This document shows positions 37,290 through 47,741 of a stretch of DNA of 64,000 bases, in pieces. Below the pieces are notes generated by a model. It was not told where the DNA came from. It was given only the letters and a program-made list of their open reading frames with translations, and made no database searches. The translations under genes were made by a program, and so were the position numbers. Origin of the DNA: Rhizobium sp. EC-SD404 (GTDB taxonomy: Bacteria > Pseudomonadota > Alphaproteobacteria > Rhizobiales > Rhizobiaceae); the NCBI RefSeq assembly GCF_902498825.1, contig NZ_LR701459.1:2338414-2402413 (forward strand), read 5' to 3'. Numbering within the stretch: the stretch's first letter is position 1; the number at the start of each line of letters is the position of its first letter.

Positions 37290-37490
37290 TCAGTTTTCTT
37301 CGACGACGCGAACGAGGTGAGAGACCGTCCGGATCATGCCACGTACCGACGGAGTGTCGACGAGCGTGCGGCGGCGGTGCATCTTGTTCAGGCCCAGGCC
37401 GATCAGCGTTGCACGCTGCTCTGCCGGACGGCGAATGGGGCTGCCGATCTGTTCGACGGTGATCGTCTTGCCCTGCTTGGTCTCAGCCAT
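37290..37490 (-). CDS. rpmD: 50S ribosomal protein L30
   Basis: 66-residue single-domain protein. It contains [20 protein letters not shown] and [20 protein letters not shown], the L30 core. It ends HLVRVVEEN. The start is taken at MAETKQGK (37490); an upstream in-frame ATG at 37508 adds a non-conserved MKGAII. It lies 61 bp after rpsE and 19 bp before rplO, as in the spc operon of other proteobacteria. Confidence 0.96.
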   Translation of the reverse strand: MAETKQGKTITVEQIGSPIRRPAEQRATLIGLGLNKMHRRRTLVDTPSVRGMIRTVSHLVRVVEEN

Positions 37491-37551
37491 GATGATGGCT
37501 CCCTTCAAAGATGGCCGGACGCTTCCAGGAGCGTCGACGGCTCAACCCAAC

Positions 37552-38124
37552 TTATTCCTCGACGGCAGCGGTGCTGCCCGAAGCTTCGGCGCGGCGCGCC
37601 TGAAGCGTCGCGAACTTGATGCCACGCTGTGCAGCGATGTCCTTGGGGTGCATCTGCTTCTTCAGCGCGTCGAAGGTGGCGCGAACCATGTTGTATGGGT
37701 TCGACGAACCGGTCGACTTGGCGACGACGTCGTGCATTCCGAGCGTTTCGAAAACGGCGCGCATCGGACCACCGGCGATGATGCCCGTACCCGGCTTTGC
37801 TGCACGCAGCAGAACCTTGCCGGCGCCGTGGCGACCATGAACGTCATGGTGCAGGGTACGGCCCGAACGCAGCGGTACGAAGATAAGATCGCGCTTGGCG
37901 CTTTCGGTTGCCTTGCGGATGGCTTCCGGCACTTCGCGCGCCTTGCCATGCCCGAAGCCTACACGGCCCTTCTGGTCGCCGACGACGACGAGGGCTGCGA
38001 AACCGAAGCGACGGCCGCCCTTGACGACCTTGGCGACGCGGTTGATGTGGACGAGCTTGTCGACGAATTCGCTATCGCGCTCTTCATCGCGACCGCGGTT
38101 TTCGCGGCGTGCTTCTCTTGCCAT
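37552..38124 (-). CDS. rpsE: 30S ribosomal protein S5
   Basis: 190-residue protein at the mRNA entry of the 30S subunit, important for decoding fidelity. The double-stranded RNA-binding N-terminal half contains [18 protein letters not shown]. The second half contains [18 protein letters not shown] and [15 protein letters not shown]. An Arg/Glu-rich N-terminus ([18 protein letters not shown]) is longer than in E. coli, as in other alphaproteobacteria. No substitution typical of spectinomycin resistance is apparent in the GGRRF loop. It lies 50 bp after rplR. Confidence 0.97.
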   Translation of the reverse strand: MAREARRENRGRDEERDSEFVDKLVHINRVAKVVKGGRRFGFAALVVVGDQKGRVGFGHGKAREVPEAIRKATESAKRDLIFVPLRSGRTLHHDVHGRHGAGKVLLRAAKPGTGIIAGGPMRAVFETLGMHDVVAKSTGSSNPYNMVRATFDALKKQMHPKDIAAQRGIKFATLQARRAEASGSTAAVEE

Positions 38125-38174
38125 TGTCCTTGTCCTTATTTTTTTGCGGGTTCAATCGGCAGATTGAGTTAAGT

Positions 38175-38537
38175 TTAGAAGCTGAGACCGCCTTCGCGGG
38201 CAGCTTCGGCGAGAGCCTTGATGCGGCCGTGGTAAATGAACGAACCACGGTCGAACACGACTTCGGTGACGCCGGCCTTGGTGGCGCGCTCTGCGAGGAG
38301 CTTGCCCACAGCGGCAGCAGCCGCCGTATCCGCACCCGTTTTCAGCGAAGTACGCAAATCCGTGTCCAGCGTCGAAGCCGATGCGAGGGTGTGACCCTTC
38401 GAATCGTCGATCAGCTGGGCATAGATGTTCTTCGACGAACGGTGAACCGACAGCCGCGGGCGGCCGCTGGAAACCTTCTTCAGCTGACGGCGAACGCGTG
38501 AGGCACGACGCGTAAGGGTATCTTTCTTGGTAGCCAT
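38175..38537 (-). CDS. rplR: 50S ribosomal protein L18
   Basis: 120-residue 5S rRNA-binding protein of the central protuberance, working with L5. The chain has the basic N-terminus [13 protein letters not shown], then [19 protein letters not shown]. The C-terminal signature [20 protein letters not shown] is intact. Length is normal. It is packed 12 bp after rplF and 50 bp before rpsE, within the spc segment, with no independent promoter apparent. Confidence 0.97.
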   Translation of the reverse strand: MATKKDTLTRRASRVRRQLKKVSSGRPRLSVHRSSKNIYAQLIDDSKGHTLASASTLDTDLRTSLKTGADTAAAAAVGKLLAERATKAGVTEVVFDRGSFIYHGRIKALAEAAREGGLSF

Positions 38538-38549
38538 CTTGGCAGTTCC

Positions 38550-39083
38550 TTACTTCTTCTTGCCTTCCTTGCGGACGATGCGCTCTTCCGCGTACTTCAC
38601 GCCCTTGCCCTTGTAGGGCTCCGGCGAGCGGAATTCACGGATCTCCGCGGCGACTTGACCGACGCGTTGCTTGTCGATGCCGCTGATGATGATTTCCGTC
38701 GGCTTCGGGCAGGCGATCGAGATGCCTTCGGGCGTCTGATAGATGACGTCATGGCTGTAGCCAAGCGCCAACTGCAGATTTTTGCCCTGCATGGTGGCGC
38801 GGTAACCGACGCCGTTGATCTCGAGCTTGCGCTCGTAGCCCTTGGAGACGCCCAGCATGATGTTTTCAACCATCGTGCGGGACATGCCCCACTTGGAACG
38901 GGCATTCTTGCTGTCGTCAGTCGGAGTGACGACGACGGCGCCGTCTTCCATCTTCACCAGCACTTCGTCGTTGGCAACGAAGCTCAGTTCGCCCTTGGGG
39001 CCTTTGGCCTTGACCGTCTGGCCATCCACCGAGGCAGTGACGCCCGAGGGAACCTGAACGGGTTTCTTACCGATACGAGACAT
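38550..39083 (-). CDS. rplF: 50S ribosomal protein L6
   Basis: 177-residue protein with two similar domains, located near the GTPase-associated region of the 50S subunit. It starts [15 protein letters not shown]. The conserved C-terminal block near residue 155 reads [16 protein letters not shown] and leads into the closing VRKEGKKK. Its length equals that of other bacterial L6. It is 41 bp after rpsH and 12 bp before rplR. Confidence 0.97.
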   Translation of the reverse strand: MSRIGKKPVQVPSGVTASVDGQTVKAKGPKGELSFVANDEVLVKMEDGAVVVTPTDDSKNARSKWGMSRTMVENIMLGVSKGYERKLEINGVGYRATMQGKNLQLALGYSHDVIYQTPEGISIACPKPTEIIISGIDKQRVGQVAAEIREFRSPEPYKGKGVKYAEERIVRKEGKKK

Positions 39084-39124
39084 TGTTCAACCTGTCTTTC
39101 TCGTGTGGGGAACCTGGCGGCGTC

Positions 39125-39523
39125 TTAGAAGACGCTGCACAGGACCTCGCCACCGACGTTCTGTTCGCGTGCCTGATGGTCCGCCATCACGCCCTTCGGG
39201 GTCGAAAGAATGGTGATGCCGAGGCCGTTGGCGACCTGCGGGATCGACTTGACCGACACGTAGACGCGACGGCCAGGCTTCGAGACGCGACCGATCTCGC
39301 GAATGACGGAACCGCCTTCGTGATACTTCAGCTCGATCGTGATTTCAGACTTGCCGTTGCCGAAGTCGGTCTCGGTATAGCCACGGATGTAGCCTTCCGA
39401 CTCAAGGACGTCGAGCACGCGTGCGCGCAGCTTCGAAGCCGGCGTGGAAACGCTGGTCTTCTTGCGGCTAGCGCCGTTGCGGATACGGGTGAGCATATCG
39501 CCCAGGGGATCTGTCATGGCCAT
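39125..39523 (-). CDS. rpsH: 30S ribosomal protein S8
   Basis: 132-residue central-domain 16S rRNA-binding protein. It begins [20 protein letters not shown]. The C-terminal [20 protein letters not shown] includes the conserved STPxG rRNA-contact motif. In E. coli S8 is the repressor of the spc operon mRNA by binding near L5. The same feedback is likely, but no target structure was verified here. It is 12 bp downstream of rpsN. Confidence 0.97.
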   Translation of the reverse strand: MAMTDPLGDMLTRIRNGASRKKTSVSTPASKLRARVLDVLESEGYIRGYTETDFGNGKSEITIELKYHEGGSVIREIGRVSKPGRRVYVSVKSIPQVANGLGITILSTPKGVMADHQAREQNVGGEVLCSVF

Positions 39524-39535
39524 GTGCTCGTCTCC

Positions 39536-39841
39536 TTACCAGCTCGACTTCACAATGCCCGGCACCTTGCCGAGATTGCCGAGCTCGCGCAGCGCGATAC
39601 GCGACATGCCGAGCTTGCGATAAAAGGCGCGCGGGCGACCCGAAACTTCGCACCGGTTACGAATGCGTGTCTTGGAACCGTTACGCGGCAGTTCGGCGAG
39701 CTTGAGGGTCGCACGGAAGCGGTCCTCGATCGGCAGTTCCTGGTTCTTCACGATCGCCTTGAGGGCCGCACGCTTCTTGGCGTCCCGGGCCACCAGCTGA
39801 CGCCGGCGCTTGTTCTTTTCGACTGCGCTGACTTTCGCCAT
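39536..39841 (-). CDS. rpsN: 30S ribosomal protein S14 (zinc-independent form)
   Basis: 101-residue head protein. It is the long C-minus type: it has a single cysteine ([11 protein letters not shown]) rather than the CxxC...CxxC zinc ribbon of the short form, so it needs no zinc. The motif [20 protein letters not shown] near the C-terminus is universal. It lies 34 bp after rplE and 12 bp before rpsH. Confidence 0.97.
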   Translation of the reverse strand: MAKVSAVEKNKRRRQLVARDAKKRAALKAIVKNQELPIEDRFRATLKLAELPRNGSKTRIRNRCEVSGRPRAFYRKLGMSRIALRELGNLGKVPGIVKSSW

Positions 39842-39875
39842 TTCGCTTATCCTTCTTTACGCTTGCCGTTACGGA

Positions 39876-40433
39876 CTACTGGCGGAACGGGAAGTTGAAC
39901 TCTTTGAGAAGAGCCCGTGCTTCGTCGTCGTTCTTTGCCGTCGTGCAAACGATGATATCCATGCCCCACATCTGATCGACCTTGTCGTAGTTGATCTCGG
40001 GGAACACGATGTGTTCCTTGATGCCCATGGCGAAGTTGCCACGGCCGTCAAAGCTCTTCGGGTTCAGGCCGCGAAAGTCGCGAACGCGCGGCAGGGCCAC
40101 GGTCACGAGGCGGTCCAGAAACTCATACATGCGGGTACCGCGCAGCGTCACCTTGGCGCCGATCGGCATGCCTTCGCGGACCTTGAAGCCGGCGATGGAC
40201 GTGCGGGCGCGGGTGATGACCGGCTTCTGGCCGGCAATCGCTGCGAGGTCGGCAGCGGCAACGGAAGGCTTCTTGGAATCGCCCGTCGCTTCGCCGACAC
40301 CCATATTGATGACGATCTTGTCCATACGCGGGATCATCATGTCGTTCGCGTAGGAGAACTGCTCGCGCATCGCTTTGCGAATGCGCTCGTTGTAGTCGGT
40401 CTTGAGCCGCGGCTCGTACTTTGCCTCAGCCAT
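39876..40433 (-). CDS. rplE: 50S ribosomal protein L5
   Basis: 185-residue 5S rRNA-binding protein contacting P-site tRNA. It starts [18 protein letters not shown] at 40433; longer readings upstream are antisense-like and unconserved. Diagnostic parts are [15 protein letters not shown] and [19 protein letters not shown], with a closing FNFPFRQ. Its first bases overlap the 3' end of rplX by 8 nucleotides, so translation of the two is probably coupled. Confidence 0.97.
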   Translation of the reverse strand: MAEAKYEPRLKTDYNERIRKAMREQFSYANDMMIPRMDKIVINMGVGEATGDSKKPSVAAADLAAIAGQKPVITRARTSIAGFKVREGMPIGAKVTLRGTRMYEFLDRLVTVALPRVRDFRGLNPKSFDGRGNFAMGIKEHIVFPEINYDKVDQMWGMDIIVCTTAKNDDEARALLKEFNFPFRQ

Positions 40434-40737
40434 TGATCGTATCTCCGGAACGCTTGGCGACACGAAGCTTCTTGTCGCCGTCAATCTTGAAACCAACACG
40501 GGTCGCCTTGCCGTCCTTCGGATCGGCAAGTGCCAGGTTCGACAGGTGGATGGAGGCTTCCTTGGTGATGATGCCTGCTTCCTGCGTCTGGGTCTGGCGC
40601 TGGTGGCGCTTCACCATGTTGATGCCGCGCACGATTGCGCGATCGTCTTTCGGCATCACCTGGAGGACTTCGCCGGTACGGCCCTTGTCCTTGCCGGTGA
40701 TCACAACGACGCTGTCGCCTTTACGGATCTTTTGCAT
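40426..40737 (-). CDS. rplX: 50S ribosomal protein L24
   Basis: 103-residue early-assembly protein that binds the 5' end of 23S rRNA. The KOW motif is near the N-terminus: [38 protein letters not shown] follows near residue 41. Start at 40737 (MQKIRKGD). It is 11 bp after rplN, and its stop lies inside the first codons of rplE. A long extension of this frame upstream is antisense noise within rplN. Confidence 0.97.
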   Translation of the reverse strand: MQKIRKGDSVVVITGKDKGRTGEVLQVMPKDDRAIVRGINMVKRHQRQTQTQEAGIITKEASIHLSNLALADPKDGKATRVGFKIDGDKKLRVAKRSGDTING

Positions 40738-40748
40738 CGTGTCTCTCC

Positions 40749-41117
40749 TTACAGCACTTCTGGCGCCAGCGAGATGATCTTCATGTGGCTCTTCGCGCGC
40801 AGCTCGCGCGGTACGGGGCCGAAGATACGCGTGCCGATCGGCTCTTTCTTGTTGTCGATAAGAACTGCTGCGTTCTTGTCGAAGCGGATGACGGACCCGT
40901 CCGAACGACGGATATCCTTGGCCGTGCGAACCACGACCGCCTTCATGACATCGCCTTTCTTGACGCGCCCGCGCGGAATTGCTTCTTTTACCGAGACGAC
41001 GATGATGTCGCCGATAGAAGCATACTTCCGCTTCGAGCCGCCCAGCACCTTGATGCACATGACACGACGAGCGCCGGAATTATCGGCGACGTCGAGGTTT
41101 GTTTGCATCTGAATCAT
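40749..41117 (-). CDS. rplN: 50S ribosomal protein L14
   Basis: 122-residue interface protein forming an intersubunit bridge and the docking site for the silencing factor RsfS. It begins [20 protein letters not shown] and contains [14 protein letters not shown]. It ends ISLAPEVL. Length is exactly the bacterial norm. The spacer from rpsQ is 106 bp, one of the wider ones in this segment, without a clear promoter. Confidence 0.98.
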   Translation of the reverse strand: MIQMQTNLDVADNSGARRVMCIKVLGGSKRKYASIGDIIVVSVKEAIPRGRVKKGDVMKAVVVRTAKDIRRSDGSVIRFDKNAAVLIDNKKEPIGTRIFGPVPRELRAKSHMKIISLAPEVL

Positions 41118-41223
41118 GTCAGACCGCCTTTTCCTTCAATTGGCGAGGAGGCCACGCCACCCTCGCCTTCTGGCATTGTTATTATTCGTGCTGGCGCGCT
41201 TCTGACGCGCCGCGCGGCAATCG

Positions 41224-41475
41224 TCAAGCGGACGGTTTCTCGTCGCTGCTTGAAACGACCGTCCAGCGCTTGTCCTTGGAGATCGGCGCACACTCCTCGA
41301 TGGAGACGAAATCGCCGGTCTTGAACTGGTTGGTCTCGTCATGCGCCTTGTACTTTTTGGACCGGCGAACGGTCTTCTGAAGCAAGGGATGCGCAAAACG
41401 ACGCTCGACGAGGACCACGACGGTCTTCTCGTTCTTGTCGCTGACGACGGTGCCCTGCAGAATGCGTTTCGGCAT
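41224..41475 (-). CDS. rpsQ: 30S ribosomal protein S17
   Basis: 83-residue primary 16S rRNA-binding protein of the OB-fold type. It starts [20 protein letters not shown], and the [20 protein letters not shown] block is characteristic. The C-terminal extension [15 protein letters not shown] is a short alphaproteobacterial tail. The start at 41475 is chosen because the preceding in-frame codons (to 41583) belong to rpmC antisense sequence. It is 13 bp after rpmC. Confidence 0.97.
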   Translation of the reverse strand: MPKRILQGTVVSDKNEKTVVVLVERRFAHPLLQKTVRRSKKYKAHDETNQFKTGDFVSIEECAPISKDKRWTVVSSSDEKPSA

Positions 41476-41488
41476 TGTTCTTGGTCCT

Positions 41489-41692
41489 TTAGGCCTTGGC
41501 TTCTGCCGCCAGCTTCTGGCGGGCGATTGTCTTGATGCGTGCGATGTCGCGACGGATCTCGCGAACCCGCGAGGTCTTTTCAAGCTGGCCGGTAGCCCGC
41601 TGGAAGCGCAGGTTGAACTGCTCCTTTTTCAGCTTGGCAAGTTCGTCGTTCAACTGGTCGGCGCTCAGCGCACGGACGTCTGTCGATTTCAT
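41489..41692 (-). CDS. rpmC: 50S ribosomal protein L29
   Basis: 67-residue helical hairpin protein at the polypeptide exit, next to L23, where trigger factor and SRP dock. It starts [20 protein letters not shown]. The signature [17 protein letters not shown] leads into [15 protein letters not shown]. It sits in the standard rplP-rpmC-rpsQ order, 11 bp after rplP. Confidence 0.97.
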   Translation of the reverse strand: MKSTDVRALSADQLNDELAKLKKEQFNLRFQRATGQLEKTSRVREIRRDIARIKTIARQKLAAEAKA

Positions 41693-41703
41693 AGTCCGTC
41701 TCC

Positions 41704-42117
41704 TTAATCGGCGATGCGCTGTACGAAGCGCGTCTTGACCGACAGCTTGGCGGCGCCGAGACGCAGTGCCTCACGCGCGATTTCTTCCGAAACGCCGTCG
41801 ATCTCGAACATGATACGGCCTGGCTTGACCTTGCAGGCCCAGTAGTCGACCGATCCCTTACCCTTACCCATGCGGACTTCCGTGGGCTTGGAGGTGACCG
41901 GAACGTCCGGGAATACCCGGATCCAGACGCGACCAGCACGCTTCATGTGACGGGTGATCGCGCGGCGGGCCGCTTCGATCTGACGCGCATTGACGCGGTC
42001 CGGCTCTTGCGCCTTCAGGCCGAAAGAACCGAAATTCAGGTCAGAGCCGCCCTTGGCCACGCCCTTGATGCGGCCCTTGAACTGCTTGCGGTACTTCGTA
42101 CGCTTTGGCTGCAACAT
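41704..42117 (-). CDS. rplP: 50S ribosomal protein L16
   Basis: 137-residue protein near the A site, needed for 50S assembly and tRNA accommodation. It starts [19 protein letters not shown]. The conserved R-rich segment is [19 protein letters not shown], and [18 protein letters not shown] follows. Arg in that last loop is the usual site of hydroxylation by RoxA in E. coli; an equivalent loop is present. It lies 36 bp after rpsC. Confidence 0.98.
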   Translation of the reverse strand: MLQPKRTKYRKQFKGRIKGVAKGGSDLNFGSFGLKAQEPDRVNARQIEAARRAITRHMKRAGRVWIRVFPDVPVTSKPTEVRMGKGKGSVDYWACKVKPGRIMFEIDGVSEEIAREALRLGAAKLSVKTRFVQRIAD

Positions 42118-42153
42118 AGTCTTATTCTCCGAATTCTCGAACCGCGCTTATGA

Positions 42154-42858
42154 TCACGCGTTCTCGCGGCGGCGCTGGCCACCCTGATTATCGCCTTCCA
42201 ACGCGCGACGCTCCGAAGCCATCGGGTCATGCTCGAGGATCTCGCCCTTGAAGATCCAGACCTTGATGCCGCAGATGCCGTAAGCCGTGTGCGCCTCGGC
42301 CGTGCCGTAGTCGATGTCGGCACGCAGCGTGTGCAACGGCACGCGACCTTCGCGGTACCACTCGGTGCGCGCGATTTCCGCGCCGCCAAGACGACCGGCC
42401 GACGTGATGCGGATGCCTTCTGCGCCGAGACGCATGGCGGACTGAACGGCACGCTTCATGGCGCGACGGAATGCCACACGACGCTCGAGCTGCTGAGCGA
42501 TCGACTGCGCAACCAGCGTGGCATCGGTCTCAGGCTTGCGCACTTCGACGATGTTGAGGTGCGTTTCCGAGTTGGTCATCAGCGACAGCCGCTTGCGCAG
42601 CTTCTCGATGTCCGCACCCTTCTTGCCGATGATCAGGCCAGGACGGGCAGCGTGGATCGTGACGCGGCACTTCTTGTGCGGACGCTCGATAACGACCTTG
42701 GAGATCGCAGCCTGCTTCAGCTCTTCCATGATGAACTTGCGGATGCGCAGGTCTTCATGAAGCAGCTTGGAATATTCGGCGTTGTCGGCGAACCAACGGC
42801 TGTCCCAGGTACGGTTGATGCCGAGGCGGAAGCCGATCGGATTGATTTTCTGACCCAT
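42154..42858 (-). CDS. rpsC: 30S ribosomal protein S3
   Basis: 234-residue mRNA-entry and head protein. The KH domain includes [20 protein letters not shown] near residue 68. The C-terminal domain contains [20 protein letters not shown] and the universal [10 protein letters not shown]. It ends in a basic polar tail [13 protein letters not shown]. The start [14 protein letters not shown] is standard. Only 2 bases separate it from rplV, so translation is probably coupled. Confidence 0.98.
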   Translation of the reverse strand: MGQKINPIGFRLGINRTWDSRWFADNAEYSKLLHEDLRIRKFIMEELKQAAISKVVIERPHKKCRVTIHAARPGLIIGKKGADIEKLRKRLSLMTNSETHLNIVEVRKPETDATLVAQSIAQQLERRVAFRRAMKRAVQSAMRLGAEGIRITSAGRLGGAEIARTEWYREGRVPLHTLRADIDYGTAEAHTAYGICGIKVWIFKGEILEHDPMASERRALEGDNQGGQRRRENA

Positions 42859-42860
42859 GC

Positions 42861-43250
42861 TTAAGCAGCCTTCCCGGTTTCTTCGACTTCCCGCACCACG
42901 ATGGTCAGGTGCGAGAACGGCTTCTCGATGCGGCTCGCGCGGCCACGGCCACGGGCATGGAAGCGCTTCATCGTGATCGACTTGCCAACATGCGCCTCTG
43001 CGACGATCAGCTGGTCGACGTCGAGGTCGTGGTTGTTTTCAGCGTTTGCAATTGCAGACTGAAGCGTCTTGCGGACGGTTTCAGCGATGCGCTTACGCGA
43101 AAACTCGAGATCGGCCAGAGCCCGCTCAACCTTCTTGCCGCGGATCATTGCCGCAACGAGATTGAGCTTCTGGGGACTGACGCGGATCGTGCGCGCAACT
43201 GCCTGCGCCTCGTTATCCTTGAGCCGGCGTTCGGCTTTGGCCTTGCCCAT
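42861..43250 (-). CDS. rplV: 50S ribosomal protein L22
   Basis: 129-residue tunnel protein whose long beta hairpin lines the exit tunnel. The chain contains [20 protein letters not shown]. The hairpin region reads [20 protein letters not shown], with the conserved RGRAxRI element. No deletion of the kind that gives macrolide resistance is seen in the hairpin. It is flanked by 2-bp spacers on both sides (rpsS and rpsC). Confidence 0.98.
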   Translation of the reverse strand: MGKAKAERRLKDNEAQAVARTIRVSPQKLNLVAAMIRGKKVERALADLEFSRKRIAETVRKTLQSAIANAENNHDLDVDQLIVAEAHVGKSITMKRFHARGRGRASRIEKPFSHLTIVVREVEETGKAA

Positions 43251-43252
43251 TG

Positions 43253-43531
43253 TTACTTCCTCTTCGCCTTCTTGTCCGCGCCGTGACCGTAATAGGTCCG
43301 CGTCGGAGCGAATTCGCCGAACTTGTGTCCGACCATGTCTTCCGAAACTGATACCGGAATGTGCTTTGCGCCATTATAGACGCCGAAGGTCAGACCGACG
43401 AACTGAGGCAGGATCGTAGAGCGACGGCTCCAGATCTTGACCACTTCATTGCGTCCGCCTTCGCGCACCTTCTCAGCCTTCTTGAGAAGATAGCCGTCAA
43501 CAAACGGACCTTTCCAAACTGAACGAGCCAA
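43253..43531 (-). CDS. rpsS: 30S ribosomal protein S19
   Basis: 92-residue head protein pairing with S13. It starts [20 protein letters not shown]. It contains [20 protein letters not shown] followed by [20 protein letters not shown], and ends in the tail GADKKAKRK. Length matches other bacteria. Spacing is 15 bp from rplB and 2 bp to rplV. Confidence 0.98.
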   Translation of the reverse strand: MARSVWKGPFVDGYLLKKAEKVREGGRNEVVKIWSRRSTILPQFVGLTFGVYNGAKHIPVSVSEDMVGHKFGEFAPTRTYYGHGADKKAKRK

Positions 43532-43546
43532 TTGAGACTTCCTCTC

Positions 43547-44383
43547 TTACTTCTTGCGCTGGTGACGCGAGCGCATGATGAACTTGTCGGTCGACTTGTT
43601 CGACCGCGTACGCTTGCCCTTGGTCGGCTTGCCCCAAGGCGAAACCGGGTGACGACCACCCGAGGTCCGGCCTTCACCACCACCATGCGGGTGGTCGACG
43701 GGATTCATGACGACGCCGCGGACATGCGGACGCTTGCCGCGCCAGCGGGTGCGACCAGCCTTGCCATCGTTGATGTTGCCGTGATCCGGGTTCGAAACCG
43801 CACCGACGGTGCCGAGGCACAGGCCCGACACGAGACGCTGCTCGCCAGAGTTCAGGCGAAGGATCGCCATGCCCTGGTCGCGGCCCACGAGCTGGACGTA
43901 GGTGCCTGCCGAACGGGCGATCTGGCCACCCTTCTCCGGCTTCATCTCCACGTTGTGGACGATGGTGCCGACCGGCATGTTCTGAAGCGGCATGGTGTTG
44001 CCGGGCTTCACATCGACAGCCTTGTTCGACGCGATGACCTTGTCGCCGACGGCCAGGCGCTGCGGAGCCAGGATGTAGCTCAGCTCGCCGTCATCGTACT
44101 TGATCAGCGCGATGAATGCCGTGCGGTTCGGATCGTATTCGAGACGCTCGACCGTTGCCGACACGTCGAACTTGCGACGCTTGAAATCGACCATGCGGTA
44201 CGAACGCTTGTGACCACCACCCTGGTAGCGCGCAGTGATACGGCCGGCGTTGTTACGGCCGCCCTTCTGCGAAAGGCCTTCCGTCAGCGTCTTGACCGGC
44301 TTGCCCTTGTAGAGGGCGGAGCGATCCACGATGACGAGCTGGCGCGTGCTCGGCGTGATCGGATTGAAACTCTTCAATGCCAT
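43547..44383 (-). CDS. rplB: 50S ribosomal protein L2
   Basis: 278-residue primary 23S rRNA-binding protein essential for peptidyl transfer and subunit association. Diagnostic elements are [38 protein letters not shown] and, near the C-terminus, [18 protein letters not shown] with the conserved His in HPHGGGEG. It ends with the basic SRHQRKK. It is placed between rplW and rpsS as in the S10 operon. Confidence 0.98.
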   Translation of the reverse strand: MALKSFNPITPSTRQLVIVDRSALYKGKPVKTLTEGLSQKGGRNNAGRITARYQGGGHKRSYRMVDFKRRKFDVSATVERLEYDPNRTAFIALIKYDDGELSYILAPQRLAVGDKVIASNKAVDVKPGNTMPLQNMPVGTIVHNVEMKPEKGGQIARSAGTYVQLVGRDQGMAILRLNSGEQRLVSGLCLGTVGAVSNPDHGNINDGKAGRTRWRGKRPHVRGVVMNPVDHPHGGGEGRTSGGRHPVSPWGKPTKGKRTRSNKSTDKFIMRSRHQRKK

Positions 44384-44420
44384 TTTCTTGTTCCCTTACG
44401 GTTCCGGTCGCCTAAGCGCC

Positions 44421-44714
44421 TCAGAGGCCCGTCGATACGTCGAGGGTCTGACCCTCGGCGAGCGTGACGATTGCCTTCTTGACGTCGCTCTGGCGTCCTT
44501 TGATTCCACGGAACCGCTTGACCTTGCCCTTGCGAAGCAGCGTGTTCACCGCCTTGACCTTGACGCCAAACAGCGCCTCGATCGCAGCCTTGATCTCCGG
44601 CTTGGTAGCCTTCTTTGCGACATTGAACACGACCTGGTTGTGATCCGAGGCCATCGTTGCCTTTTCGGTGATCGCCGGTGAAACGATCACGTCGTAGTGA
44701 CGAAGATCAGTCAT
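44421..44714 (-). CDS. rplW: 50S ribosomal protein L23
   Basis: 97-residue tunnel-exit protein that docks trigger factor and SRP. It starts [20 protein letters not shown]. It contains [20 protein letters not shown] near residue 52. The start overlaps the rplD stop by 4 bases (ATGA), indicating coupled translation. Spacing to rplB is 37 bp. The overall fold and length are typical, with no insertion. Confidence 0.97.
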   Translation of the reverse strand: MTDLRHYDVIVSPAITEKATMASDHNQVVFNVAKKATKPEIKAAIEALFGVKVKAVNTLLRKGKVKRFRGIKGRQSDVKKAIVTLAEGQTLDVSTGL

Positions 44715-45331
44715 TTGAACCGCTCCTCAAGCGCTTCGACAGCCGACTTGGACAAGACGAGCTTGCCGCGACGAAGGATGTCGTAAACATTGATGCCCTG
44801 TACCGGCAGAATATCCACGTTCGGGATGTTCTTGGCCGCAAGGCGGAAATTGCTGTCCAGGTCGGCACCGCCGATCAGGAGTGCGTTCGTCAGGCCGAGC
44901 TTGCCGAAGGACTCCAGGAGACCCTTCGTCTTTGCTTCCTTCGCGACGAAATCGTCGATGACGATCAGGTCTTCCGAGCGAAGCTTGGCCGACAGCGCAT
45001 GCTTCAGACCAAGAGCACGAACCTTCTTGGGCAGTTCATGGCCGTGGCTGCGCGTGACCGGACCGTGAGCCTTGCCGCCGCCGCGGAACTGCGGAGCGCG
45101 TGCCGAGTGGTGACGTGCGCGGCCGGTGCCCTTCTGGCGGTACATCTTGGCGCCGGTGCGGGAGACTTCCGAACGGCCGAGCGCCTTGTGGGTGCCGGAC
45201 TGCTTCTTGGCGAGCTGCCAACGAACGACGCGCTGCAGGATGTCGGCGCGGGGCTCCAGGCCGAAAACGGCATCCGAGAGCGAAACCGTGCCGGCCGAGC
45301 TGCCGTCAAGAGTGGTGACGTTGAGATCCAT
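44711..45331 (-). CDS. rplD: 50S ribosomal protein L4
   Basis: 206-residue protein that lines the exit tunnel through its central loop. The loop contains [20 protein letters not shown], equal in length to the wild-type erythromycin-sensitive form. In E. coli L4 also represses the S10 operon by transcriptional attenuation. It begins [14 protein letters not shown]. The ATG overlaps the rplC stop by one base (TAATG), and the stop overlaps rplW, so three genes are coupled in series. Confidence 0.98.
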   Translation of the reverse strand: MDLNVTTLDGSSAGTVSLSDAVFGLEPRADILQRVVRWQLAKKQSGTHKALGRSEVSRTGAKMYRQKGTGRARHHSARAPQFRGGGKAHGPVTRSHGHELPKKVRALGLKHALSAKLRSEDLIVIDDFVAKEAKTKGLLESFGKLGLTNALLIGGADLDSNFRLAAKNIPNVDILPVQGINVYDILRRGKLVLSKSAVEALEERFK

Positions 45332-46050
45332 TACTCGGCTCCCTCATTCGTAGCTTCGGCAGTCGCACCATTCGACGCCGAACGCAGTGCTGCCGGACGC
45401 GGAGCCGCTTCCGGGATCGGCGACTTGATGGCATCGCGAACGAGGATCCAGGCACCCTTGGAGCCGGGAACGGCGCCCTTGATGAGGATCAGGCCGCGGT
45501 CGACATCGGTCGAAACGACTTCGAGGTTCTGGGTCGTGACGCGCGTCTGGCCCATGTGACCAGCCATGCGCTTGCCCTTCCACACGCGGCCCGGATCCTG
45601 GTTGGAACCCGTGGAGCCGTGCGAACGGTGCGAGACCGAAACGCCGTGAGTTGCACGCAGACCGCCGAAGTTGTGGCGCTTCATGGCGCCGGCGAAGCCT
45701 TTACCGATCGTGGTACCGGTCACATCGACCAGCTGGCCGGCAACGAAGTGCTCGGCGGTCAACTCGGCGCCGATATCGATCAGATTGTCTTCACTGACGC
45801 GAAACTCGGCCAGCTTTGCCTTCGGCTCGACATTTGCAGCGGCGAAATGGCCGCGCAGTGCCTTCGTCGTGTTTTTGACCTTCTTGAGGCCGACGCCGAG
45901 CTGGACGGCTGCATAGCCGTTCTTCTCGACGGTCCGCTGAGCCACGACCTGACAATTGTCGAGCTTGAGGACTGTTACCGGGATGTGGTCGCCGGCGTCG
46001 TTGTAGACCCGGGTCATCCCTACCTTTTGTGCAATCACACCTGAACGCAT
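45331..46050 (-). CDS. rplC: 50S ribosomal protein L3
   Basis: 239-residue early-assembly protein reaching toward the peptidyl-transferase centre. It starts [20 protein letters not shown]. The conserved finger contains [20 protein letters not shown] and [20 protein letters not shown]. The Gln in SNQDP is the equivalent of the PrmB methylation site. An Ala-rich acidic C-terminal tail ([15 protein letters not shown]) extends past the E. coli length. It shares one base with rplD and lies 73 bp after rpsJ. Confidence 0.98.
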   Translation of the reverse strand: MRSGVIAQKVGMTRVYNDAGDHIPVTVLKLDNCQVVAQRTVEKNGYAAVQLGVGLKKVKNTTKALRGHFAAANVEPKAKLAEFRVSEDNLIDIGAELTAEHFVAGQLVDVTGTTIGKGFAGAMKRHNFGGLRATHGVSVSHRSHGSTGSNQDPGRVWKGKRMAGHMGQTRVTTQNLEVVSTDVDRGLILIKGAVPGSKGAWILVRDAIKSPIPEAAPRPAALRSASNGATAEATNEGAE

Positions 46051-46123
46051 CGGTTCATTCCTTTTAGAGGAGTCGTTCGTTCATCCGGCGCTCTAAGGCG
46101 CCTTGGATGGTCCAGACCGACTC

Positions 46124-46432
46124 TTAAAGCTTGATTTCGACGTCGACGCCGGCAGCCAGGTCGAGCTTCATCAGCGCATCGACCGTCTGGGGGGTCGGAT
46201 CGACGATGTCGAGAAGACGCTTGTGGGTACGCATCTCGAATTGCTCGCGGCTCTTCTTGTCGATGTGCGGCGACCGGTTGACCGTGAACTTCTCGATCCG
46301 CGTCGGAAGCGGAACGGGACCACGGACATTGGCACCCGTGCGCTTGGCGGTCGAAACGATCTCACGCGTGGAGGCATCGAGAATCCGATGATCGAACGCC
46401 TTGAGGCGGATACGGATATTCTGGCCGTTCAT
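46124..46432 (-). CDS. rpsJ: 30S ribosomal protein S10
   Basis: 102-residue head protein that also serves as the NusE elongation factor with NusB and NusG in antitermination. It starts [20 protein letters not shown]. It contains the long loop [20 protein letters not shown] and the [16 protein letters not shown] block. It leads the S10 segment, only 70 bp after tuf, with a hairpin in that spacer. The short spacer leaves little room for an E. coli-type L4-binding leader. Confidence 0.98.
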   Translation of the reverse strand: MNGQNIRIRLKAFDHRILDASTREIVSTAKRTGANVRGPVPLPTRIEKFTVNRSPHIDKKSREQFEMRTHKRLLDIVDPTPQTVDALMKLDLAAGVDVEIKL

Positions 46433-46458
46433 TCGAATTCATCCTTGTTTGAAGTAGA

Positions 46459-46484
46459 GGCGCGCCGCCCGAAGCCGGCGCGCC
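46459..46484 (-). repeat. Stem-loop in the tuf-rpsJ spacer
   Basis: GGCGCGCC repeats as an 8-bp arm on each side, extended by one G-C pair, around a CCCGAAGC-type loop. It begins 18 bases after the tuf stop. No T-run follows, so it is at most an attenuator, processing site or mRNA stabiliser between the str and S10 segments. Confidence 0.5.
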
Positions 46485-46502
46485 AAAGGGTCAGACCAGT
46501 TC

Positions 46503-47678
<1,176 letters not shown>

Positions 47679-47741
47679 TGGAGGCTCTCCATTCTACTGT
47701 CGTCCCGCGGGACGGAATTAGTCTCTTGGGAAGTGCGCGAC

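Noticed and set aside
47701-47714. Short palindrome CGTCCCGCGGGACG in the fusA-tuf spacer
   Set aside because: A loopless GC palindrome of this size is likely by chance in such DNA. It has no T-tract or second copy.
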